Source of the DNA: Allacma fusca
Taxonomy: Eukaryota; Arthropoda; Collembola; Symphypleona; Sminthuridae
Assembly: GCA_947179485.1 (NCBI GenBank)
Contig: OX359249.1
Location: 10,664,001-10,728,000 of the forward strand
DNA: 64,000 nucleotides
Direction of reading: 5' to 3'
The notes beneath the pieces were generated by a model that worked only from the letters and a program-made list of their open reading frames with translations, searched no databases and had not been told where the DNA came from. Positions 43,001 through 55,000 of the stretch are shown one piece after another. The translations under genes and the position numbers were made by a program. The stretch's first letter is position 1; the number at the start of each line of letters is the position of its first letter.

Positions 43001-46000
43001 TTATTGACGAGTTTAAAACTCATGACTATTCTTCGGACAAGGAAAAAATAAAAGAGCACTGTGATGAGGTTACGGGGATCGGAGATCTCCGTCACTCGTG
43101 GCACAGCCTCCATTGACCAGTCATAGCTGAGGCAGTAGGGGTACAGGAGTAAGAAAATATTTAAGACGGGGAGGAATAGAAACGTCGCTAGCCGCACACA
43201 CACATTCCCATGATGAGCTGTGGGATTATCCGCTCTTGCAAACTTTGGCGGCTCAAAGCCTCCCATGAGACTCACTCGGAGATGGAACAGGGCGAGGAAG
43301 GAGACTCCAAGGATAATCACACTTGCTGAACATTCTAATTTCCTCCAACTTGGCTGCGTCTGGAAATTATACGGCAATAAAGGCAAAAAATCAAGTCATT
43401 AGCATTATTAGTCACAATCGATTCCCATCCAAGCCTAACCCAAAACCTGAAGGAGCATAAGCAGTCAGGGCCCATTATTACATGCTTTCTCCCGCATATA
43501 AACACATGCATGTGCATACATAGCTACATAAATCCTGCTCTTCCGGAGAACTGCATTAATCAGTATATGAACACATAGTTTGTGCATATATGTATATATA
43601 GATTATATAATAGAGTCCCGTTTTTCTTATACTAATCCTCGGGAAATTACTAAAGATCTATACGCACGTGCACATCGCCCTTAATAAGCTCCATACAACA
43701 TATGTACTCACACATAATAGATAATAATGTATTTCCCTATGAGGCTATGTAATCCCTAGAGCAAGCACATATCTCATTTCAAATGCACGTAAATATGCAC
43801 CTACTTCCTTTCTTCCATGTAACATCCCCACACACATTATGTAATTTGAAGGAAGAAAAAAAACTGGGTAAAAAAGCTAGCTCTCCTATCCCCCTCTCAT
43901 CCCACTATTGCCAATCTCATCAACTTGGTAAATACAGTGTATAAACATCTCTTTGATAAAAATTCCATCACCCTTTTACCCAACCCGTCACAAATTAGAT
44001 TTATGGCCTGTTGTCTCTCAGCTAATGGCTATGTACATCATGGGATAATACCCCTTAGATCTAGACACACAGACTATCCTACAGACTTGTAAGCGGAAAT
44101 CAATACTAGGAGAAAGCAATACATACGCCGGGCGACGAGGAAAGGAAGACAGAGAGGCTTTAGAGTGGAGAAAGCAGCGTGGAAGACAAGAGGCTATGAA
44201 GAACAGAGGCGAAAAGATTCTGGAACAAAATACCTGTGTGTCACACAATCAGAGTCTGATCAAAATTGAAAAAAGTAGAAGTACGCTGTGTTCTCCATGG
44301 CTAGTTGCCATATGAGTGTATAAAATATGACTTACGCAGGATGCAGTGACTCAGAGTGAAAGCCGAGGCTGTACTTCTCTCAAACCGATAAAAGGAAAAG
44401 CATGAGGGGAAGATTTGCGGAAAGTATAGGGCAAAGTATATGTAAAATTACGGTCGAAACTGTGGAGAAATGTATAGGGGAAACTGTAGGTGAAAGTATA
44501 GGTGAAAGTATAAGTGAAAGCATAGGAGAAAGTGTGTGAAAAGTACAGGATAAAAAATAGGTGAAAGCATAGTAGAAAGTATAGGTGAAAGTAAGTTAGA
44601 TATTCAAGCAAAGCTGAAGTTTTGCCTCCTTTCTCTCTCCCGTAGTCTGTGCCATACAAACGTGGCGTTATCAATTGACTATAAATATTTTCTTCATACA
44701 GATTGAAACTACTAACTTATTTTGCTCTCTGGTGGATCTTTGAGGGTTTTTGCCATGTACTCTTTCACTGGTCGTAGAATTTCGTGAAGCTATATAAATG
44801 CTTCCTGCTACATAGTCAACAACATAAGTTATGGGTAGAAGCAAGTTGCTTCAGCCAAGAAACTTTTCAACGCTCAATGAAGCTAGGCAAAGAATTTAGA
44901 GTGGAAGGATGGAGCCCACTACATTTCAACATGAAAGATAGACGAGCGAAGGGATTTTGGAAAATTCACTACAGATCGGATGCCGGACACAGTGTGTGTA
45001 TCAGTCCATAGGCATGTATAGCTATGTATACGTGTGTCTATACTTTCACCGGGGGAAAAACATGGAAAGGAGGGACAGATTAAACTACGGAACAGTCGAG
45101 CGGACCGAATGGGATCCGCAAGAAAGATTGAGGATGCGGCATCTACGGTCACTGAGCCTCTATCAAGACATCTTTGTTACGACCACTCCCGACCCACCCG
45201 CAACAGAGACAGTCATATATGCATCGTCCCGCACCATGAAGAAAGTTACCACATGTACATGCATGCGGGTGAGAGCGAATGTACTTTTTACTCTAAAGCA
45301 AACCGACATTTGCTCGGTAAGCAAAACCTCCAACAAAACCATATTTCTCATATGTCTCCACGACCAACCACTCTATCTACGCAGAGTCCTTCGACTCTTA
45401 CAGCAGCAACAGCAGCCGAGTGACAGAGAGGCGCACAATCAAATCCCATTATCAAACTTACTCAAACTACAGTCCTAGGCCCTTTCTCCCAACCTGCATT
45501 TCCCTATATCATTTTCTTTCATAGTCTCCCACAATAGCACAATCCATATGTTATCATTTGAGACCTATTTCCCTGCTTTCCTAAATATAATACAGTTTAC
45601 TCTCGCTGTACAATACCCCCAAATATAAGGGGCATTATCTCTGCAGGAAAAACAATATTGGGACACATTCCCCTTTACCATAACGTCAAATTTTCTCCTT
45701 CAAAGTTAGGACATAGCGGTACTCTCCCTATAGGAAACTCCCTACATAGACAAAAATATTTTGACACATTTCCATTTAACACAATGATAATTTCCTTCCT
45801 TATGCGAGCATCCTATTTTACAAGTCAAATGATTTTATAAAGTTTGTGATTTAAAGGAGGAGCAATTTTCAGTATTATCTCAGTATAATAAGAGACCCAG
45901 TAATAATATCTCTAAGCAGTTTCTCTACATAGGCAAAAATATTTACACACATTTTCAATTTCTAATTTCATTTAATAATTTCTAAGGATGCTCTTGTAAA

Positions 46001-49000
46001 GTGATTGTACTGTATCTATATAAATTTTGGTGTAGGAAACTTGATATCTCAAATGTCAGGATCTTAGAAAGGTCAAGAATGTATTTTCCGCATCCTAACT
46101 TAACATCTCGAGCTCTATTTTTCAACTAAATAATTCAAGCTTCAAACTTACTCCCCGCCAAGTCTGTAGCTGACACTTGTAATAATTTCTGTGTGAACAA
46201 ATTTATTTCATTCATTTGTACATCTGACTTACTCCTTGATATACACATTTCCCACATTTACCCAGTGTTATTTATTGCCAAGTAATTTTTTGGATTAATA
46301 TCAATTCGTAAAATTTTTGACGAAGCTGATTATTACCTCCACCGTATATACTGATTGTGAGTATAATTTATATATAGAAAATGCCTCAAACTGTTTTAGT
46401 ATACTTTGGCTTGGGTGAATGAAAGTGAGTTAAGCTCGTATTAGCCAGGCGGTGTTAGAAGGACTATTCCATTCATGCGCGTCATTTAAGACATATAGAG
46501 GCATTTGGCGTCAAACGAGAGTGAGAGTTACTTGGGCATTTCTGCAAAAGATTTACAAAAGAAATACAGGTCAGGGATAAAATTGCATAAGCTCATACAA
46601 AGTGTGGTCTTGTCGTAAGAGAACCTCGGGGCAAGAGTAGCGCCCCTACAGAGGCAAATCATTCTAAAATATTCCCGTTTAGAGCAATGCAAGTTTTTTC
46701 TATAATAATATTTCGTCCTAGGAATTGAATTTCATTCCCTTTGTGAGTGGTATTTTAAAGGTAGTGCACTGTATATATTAGGCGAAAGGAAGCCTGGGAA
46801 TTCTCCATGGAAAAAATCGTATTTTTATAGACTCCATCGGAGCTTGAATAAAGGGTAAAGTCCAGTGATGGAGTTCCTTTAGCCCTTGAGTACATTTCGA
46901 AGATGGGATAAATCCAGAGAAAATTCAATGGTAACTTTCATGGAGAAAGTTGCACCCTTCTGAGCACAATGCAGAAAAGGGGAGCTGATGAGAGTGTAAA
47001 TCGATTTAATTACTTGTCCTGTCGATGTACTCGCAATTCAATGCCCATGCTACCCCTTGCTCTTGCCGGAGTATTTTCCGTGAAGGAACTAACAGGCGAG
47101 AATGGGCTTAAAGAACCCACTAAATTTCCTAACTTTCCCATCGTACCCACGTACAGGCCGGTGACCGGGGTAAATTTAAGGATTTCCTATTTATTCTCAC
47201 AATTGCTTATATATATCTCCCTCCCTTTCTTTCTCTCGCCTTCATCGATGTGATGTAAACAGGCGCTGTGGCTACGCTTGAACTGCTTTTGTACTCCTAT
47301 TTTCACCTAGTGAATAGTACACAATACCTACAGCCACGAGGCTGGAGCAAATATAGACACGGCCATACTGACAGGGACAATGGTTCACAAAGGAGTTGGG
47401 TCTGTCTAAAGGAGTTTACACCATTCAGCCTAAGAACGCAACCAAGGCATATGGAAGTTCTGATTGAGCAGTCAGTAATAATTTTCTCCCGACCTTCATG
47501 TGCCACGTACATGGTAAATTAATATTATGTGTGACGACAGCTGGGACGGACAGACCTCACGGATTTCTCACAACAGCCCAGCCCATTGTACAAAGCCAAT
47601 TAGACGGACGAGATTCGATTCTCCTTTCTATTTACATCCCTCCCTTTCTCCTTATACATTGCACTAACTACGTGTGCACTGTGCATGAGCCTGCAGGAAA
47701 AAACCCTACACCTGCCTATACATACGTACATGGGTGGACCTGCACCTACACAAAGTTATATAACAACAGTCCACGCTCACTGGAACAGTACCCTTGAAAG
47801 AGTACTTTCTCCACAAGAGCAAAATAATTTAAACACATTCCTATTTACTACAATGTTAATTTTACCCGTACGAAAATACACGCCTAAAATAAATACTCTT
47901 TATAAGCTACCCCCAAACCATTCACTGTATAAAAACATTTGTACAATGTTCCAATTACCTGTGTTAATTTTTATCTTCATCAGAGCATATGAGTATAAGA
48001 GCCCATGTTTGCTCTTGTCGTGCTCCTATATTACAGTACACTGTAATTATTTGTGGATGTATACACGTTTGTATCTAATTGCTTGTAGGAGGGTGTATAT
48101 TTGTATACAGAAGCGTATACACGCGTAACTACTAATTACTATGCACACATGCGTCTGTTTGTTATTACATGAATTCTTAAGGAGTAAATAATTATGTAAC
48201 AGTGTATGCTTATGAGTGTACATATGTTCGTATGTACAGAGTGTACTCTTGCTATATGAGATGTAATCACAAGACGATTTTCCCTGTAGGGGCGAAATTA
48301 TTGGGATAGATTCGAAGTTACCACAAGGTCAATTTTTCTGTTTATAAGAGCAAAAGTGGTGGAAAAGCGTCAGGTGTTTTATTCAGAGATTCTTTATAGG
48401 GAGTGTAACCTGTATGGAATTATTTGTGTTTACACAGCGTAAAATACATTCGAATCACAAGGCATGTGATAGATTAATACACAAGTGAGTGCATATTGGG
48501 AGGAATTATATAGCAATTGATTAAAGACGTGAGCATACCCTTGCTTTCACTGTTATACATGACTTTGATGGGAGGAAAGCCTGTTAGGAATCGATTGGAA
48601 ATGTACGAAGCCTTACTTGACGCGCACTTGGTTGACTACACAAGAGCTAGTGCAGTAGCTACAAGCACATCAAAACAGCATCAGAGAGAGAGAGAGAGAG
48701 AACCCCAGTCGACCTCCATATCAACTCCTTGTACGGGAAATTACACCCGTCCACTGTATCTGCAATCAGGTGGACGTCAAGAAAAATAAATTCCACCCTG
48801 GTGCTTTCGCATCACCAAGTCAGAGGAAAGGGACTAGCACTAGTACCCGGTTTATCTACTAACTACCAAATGAGTACATTCAATTATGCAGTCCTCCCAA
48901 GGAGTGCCTGTACTTTCTCCAGATTTTGGAGGCACAGGACTACTTTAGAGTAAGAGCCTACTCTTCATAACAATAGATATGTAGGTTCCTTGTGGATGCC

Positions 49001-52000
49001 TGCGTTGGGAAAAATCACGTTACTTGAGCCTGGGATAAGTATTTACAGCAGGAGTGGAATGGCAGATTGGTCGCAAAGGGGCGAAAAGACCTTTCACAAT
49101 ACTAACAACGGAGCATATCCGTGTATACCACATTGAAGAAAATTGAGAGCTATCGTGGCTGCCAAAGTAGCGTGTCGAGCCTTCAATTAACATCGCTAAT
49201 TATGCCTGATGAATCATTACTGCATTCCACTGACTACAGCGTCAGTGCTTCCGGAGCTACACGGGGAAAGCAATGCTTAATAAATAATGAGACAGTTTTC
49301 CTCACTAAAAGCATTCTTCCTCTCAGCAGTCTCCTTTCCCTCACACCAACATAAGAGGGAGCATAACTGGAGCAACATTTTGCTCAGAGATGAATAAGGT
49401 AGTCGAAAGACTGTCGCTCAATTTTCATTGCAAGTTAAGTTACTTTCTCTTTTATTAAATCACACACCTTCTCAATCTACTTTCTTTTCTTTCTCTCCTC
49501 CTGGGTCTTCCTGTCATGCCTACTTTTACCAATGTAAAGAAAACAGGGAAAGTTATGGTGAAATTCATGGAGTCAGTCACGTTGGAAGGAATAGCACAAG
49601 TCACGGGGAAATTCAAAGAGAAAGTCACGATGGAAATAGTACGGAAACCCCCTCGGAAAGAGTCACGGGGTATATCGGAGTCACGTAAAAATAGCACAAT
49701 CCAAACCCAAAATTAGTAAATACTTTCCCTCAAAATACAGCATCAAATTTCGGTCATAAGAGAACGTCAAGCCACGAACGCAACTGGAGCGTAGGGGAAC
49801 GAAGAAAATAGAAAAGGGAATGGGAGGGAGTCCAATTGCAAAAATGTTAAGATTGCTTTGAAAAATGTCTTTGACTGCGCGCACTTTGATGAGAAAATCA
49901 TACATGTAAAGGGGCTGAATTTAACGAAGGCGCACGTGGGAGACACAATTCAGCAAGGAATGATACTCTCAAGACTAAAGGGATTTGCACTCAAGGGGCT
50001 TTGAATGCGATTGAGAAAAGCTATTCTTCACTCGTCAGCCATGGAATATTGAATATTTATCAGAAATATGACACCAACTGCGTATACCTATTTTCACTTG
50101 CTTTCTCCAATGTCTTACCCTCCTCCGTCGATATACATATGAACGTACATTTACAGTCTGAGATCCGTAGGTATGTTCCCGTCTATTTGTGCTCACATAC
50201 AGGTTATTTTACATATTCCCTTGGCCTGGTGTATATTCATATGTACTGTGGTTCAATGTAAGTTTAGTATTCATAAGTATACGTGTGTTTACTGTATGTA
50301 TGTGTAGGGCTTGGGTGGGGTGTATATCTACATATGGTTGAAGAATTACTTTGGGTGTGAATGCATATGTATATGTATATAGCATGTACAGTAGACTGTT
50401 CAATATTACGCATTTGTATACATGTAGTACTAAATGTATTGTCAGCTGCAGTGCTTTAAGGTGAGTGGTTTTATTATGCAGCTTGCTTTCTCCGACTTAC
50501 TTCCCCTGTGCTCAACATACGGAGAGTATTTTGAAAGAGCCCAATGATGTTTTCGGGGGCTACTGCGGAGTGAAAGAGCTATCGGCTGAGAAAAGAATGG
50601 GGAAGATTGTGTGTAACTAGGAAATAAGGATGTAGTAGCGTAGCTACAGGATCTCTCCCGCCTGTATCTATATGTAACTAATGGTTATGAAGGAGTGTAG
50701 CTACAGAAGAGGGATGTGTACATGTCACCACAGAATAGGGATGCCATCGGAGAAAACATTGAGAACAAGAGCAGGAAGAAATCTTGAGTGGGCCATATAT
50801 ACCTCGAGAAAATAACCACAGACCATGCGGCGAGCGTCTTGGATTTTATGAGGATTCTCATGCTCCCCGTCCCCTTCCCTGTGTCTAGGGCTGTATAGGG
50901 CCATGGAGATGTATGTAACTAACACACTAGCAAATGAAAGCCCGTATCCATGGACCTTTCAAGTGTGAAGTGTACAAGAGCAAGGAGAAAGTAAGAGTGA
51001 GAGGGAATGATAGAGGAGAGAGAGAGAGAGAGAGAGAGAAAGGGAAGACGAAGACGACATGCAAAGAGACTTGGTGTGGTCGTGCGTGATTCGAATATCA
51101 CATCTCAACAAATTCCATACCAGTTGACTCTTCCTATTTTCTCATTCGATTTTGTCCCAAAATGCAATTTCACTCTGGAAGCATACAGAATTTACACCTG
51201 CATCCACGCACTCAACTCTATTCTATATTCCACTCACTTTCCTTTACCACGTTCTCTTTTTGCATTTCATTAATACTCTCAAGCCTGCTTAAATTCCAAA
51301 CATGATTTGCTTTCCTACAGCCTCCTCTCCTACTGCGACACTTGGACACTTATTCACATCCAACCGTTCAAATATTTATGTCTCCCAGATATTTACCCTA
51401 AAACAAACAGATACACTTCCGGGGAATTCACTCCGCCAACTCAGCGCCTGCTCCAACTCTCTCTCTTCCCAGTCCCATCCCAGGGAACACTCTCCAGCAG
51501 GAATGAAAGCTGGAGAGATTCATTTAGCACAATGACTCAGGAACATTGTTATTCCCTCTTATCACTCCTCTCATCGCGACATTCATGAGACGGAGCAATA
51601 TCGGTTTGAAGCACCGCAATTATTTCAATGATAATTCCCAATAAACACTTTCTCCAGCCATAGATTCCCACACCTCTTTCTCTCCACACAGTCCAAGTAC
51701 TTTCACCTCCGCCCTTCTATCCCTCAAATTGAGTTTTAGCCTTGTCTCCGGAACGAGAGCTGACAATACCGGTGGAGAAAGTTGCAGTGCAGCAGGTAGA
51801 GTTCCCTGAGAAAGAGGGGCTATTAACTAATTGGGAACGCTGATTTAATGCCATAGAAGGGAACAAGGTAGTAAAAAGAAAGTTTTTTTCCTCTGCTCTA
51901 CCAAATGACATCACAGTTGCTGGAGGAGTCAATCAAACAGGTAATCAATGTTGACATGGGAAAAGTCAGGGCGAGGACACTCTGAAAGAACTAGACTCCA

Positions 52001-55000
52001 GGAAGATGATAAAGGACAGTCGGAAGAGTGAAAGTTGAAGGGATATTTGGATAATGGAGATTGAAAAGGAAGGGAAAGATTACTAGAGGCAGGGAGAGAG
52101 AGAGAGAGAGAACCAGAAAGAAAAGAAGCAAGTATTTGATTAGAGACTGCCGCATATACAGAAACTCTCATGTAAACGCACTAATTAGTTACCATTGGCT
52201 GAGCAAAAGTGAAGATAGAGGAGGAAGTGAGAGCAAGAGAGAGTAAGCACCCAAGTGAGAGAAAAAATGGAGAAAGCAATCCATACTTTGGATGATGCCT
52301 ATATTTCTACAGTGGTAGTCAGTGCGTTGTGGAGAGGCTCATGTATGCACGTAATTACGTACATGCGGAGGTACACCCTTGTCGGAGGAAATGAAAAAGC
52401 AAGGCGATAATGATGAAGGACGCTTGGGAAAAAGGAGACAAGTGCCTTAATTAAGTGTGAATCAGAGAAAATAAAGTTTCCTCAACTTTTCACATCTCAT
52501 GATCTATGAGAACATGGACCTGGAGCCTTATTCATGAATTGGAGAAAGTCTTTCACAATTCCGACTCCTTCCTAAACTTTCTCTACATCTCACTATGAGA
52601 CATGGGAATTCCTAGTGGTAGCATGTACATGCATTTGTGTAAGGTGAAAAAAAAGAAATAAAAACAGGAGTCAAACTGACGGCAACAACTTCGACACAAC
52701 ATCCCAACCAACAACAAGAAACACCCAAATCTTACGAAACTGTTCGAGTTTGAAAGTCTGGGCAGAAGGAAAAAATAAGCGCATCATTATGCTCCAACTT
52801 TATCAACGCTGTATATTCCTCAACTTACACTATTTCGACAAATGTGTCCTCCAATTTTTCCTATTCACTTGTCCAACTTTCTTTTTACTTTCACCGCCGG
52901 AAATACGTCCGAACGTGCATTTACCCCATCTGTACATACAAAGTCTCCCAAATATTTCCTCCTCCTTGAATCTTACATCCAAAAGAGTCAATGAACCTTA
53001 AAATATATTTCATCAAATGTACTTCATTCTTAGTACTTTCTCTTGAATTCTATTAGTTTTTTGCTTAAAGCAAAGATCAAATTAACTTAACTACTCCTTG
53101 CGTAATCCCTACCCTGCCAACAACTGTACAATAACAAAATAAGTTTTAAAAAAATTCACAAAACATTTTCATACCAAGTGGGAAAAAAGTGAATAAAATC
53201 TTTGACACTTTCTCCTCCTTCTATTCCGTTTGGAAGAACAGTGTTCACTGGTATACTTGGATATCTCAACTAATGTAAATATACATATGTAGTATACCAA
53301 TACAGATCCAAATACAAGGACAATTTCTCCCTACTAAGATCACACAGGCTTCCAAGGCATGGGAGGCTCAGCCTTAATGTGTTTTGAACTAAATGACCCA
53401 CACACACATAGCTCTGGTTTATACCTTCACCGTCCCAATTTGCATGGCACCGTAAATAGGGAAAGCGTGCCCACGAATATGACACGATTCGCACTTACTC
53501 CGTCTCTGGGAGGAGAAGGTAAGAGGAAAAATCTTTTATGGCCTGTACTGCTCAAAGCCGAGGGAAAGGTACGGTAAATGTGAGTAGTTAAGGAACGGAA
53601 TGGGAATAAATATGTCTTTATCTAGCCAACAGCCCCGGCATACAAAGAGCTACCCTTACGTGGAACATCCATTAATATCTTAGCAGTGTACTTCGTAATA
53701 AGGAGAGTCCAAAGCCTGGAGGTTCAAACTCCAATAAAAATCTTGCAAATTTGAATTAATTCAAGCATACACTTTTACTTACTTCACGCAAAAGTGAAAG
53801 AAACTTTAAATGTGAGAACTGGTCCTAAGTAAATGAGAAAATCAGGAGTAAAAAACGTAGTAAGTTTTTTTTCCTATCAGTAGACTTTCACCCTATGTGC
53901 ATTCTGTAAATTATAGTAACATTGACTTTTAGTAGGCTCCGAGTTTTTCGCTCCTCAAAATGTGTGCATATATATACACATTGGGAGCGTTCTCCTATTA
54001 AGCGTTCCTCATCGCCGGCAGATTATTTGCTCAATCTGGAGAGACTCCGGGAACGACTAGTTCCAGCTGGAGCTGGGGTTTTATATTAAGAGCTACAATA
54101 TTTGTTAGAGCTACAATCTACATATGGAGGTGCTCCAGTACATGTCGGAGTTAGGAACTACAAGGAGGTATATATAATACCCAGGAGCTGGAGCATAGGG
54201 AAAGGGAGCTGTGTACAAATTATAGGGGAATGGTGAGCATGGAGGTCCTGGAGGATCCGTAATGTGCATGTTCGTTAGGGAGTGTTTGAGTGCATATGCA
54301 GAGGCAGGATAATGGTAAACTGCATGCAAGTTTCATTATCCTGTATCCCCGGTGCTTTCATTTTTATCTCGAGCACACTGACTTCTTAATTCCCATAAGA
54401 AAGCTTTTATGAATGTCTGGAGTCGTGAGTAGAGGTCTTTTTGCTTTCGAGAAACTACGAGTTTATCTTTAAACTTTTAATAGTTTTTATGTGTGAACGG
54501 GATTCACAGCTCTTGGCTCCAGCCATTTCACTCAAGTACAATCATGTAGTCAAGTTACGATTAGTTAGGTACTTAGCTTGAGACAGTCTCAATAGCTCCT
54601 ATTTCCTAACTATCAAGATTTAGATCACAAATGCTCATTTCAAAGAAAAACTTAATGGGACACAACCGATTCTCTCCTCGCAAAAAGATATGTTAGGAGG
54701 GCTGGATGTTCAATCCCTAAGCCTTCTCAGGCTATCTACACTAATAACCCTCTCCTTTCTTCCTTTTAGTCGGTGAAAGCTGTCTTATCATCTACAACAA
54801 TGATTTCCTACATCCTGCCCCTTCCAAACTTATAAGTACCATATGTGTAGGTAGATACAGTGCGTATGCACAACTTTCTCCATAGGCTCGTAGTATTTAA
54901 TGTAAGTGCTACAGCTACAGTATACTGAACTGGTAACATATGGTCTTGAAGATTGTACAGTAGCACAAGTTTCCCTAAGATTTAAGCATATGGTAGATAT

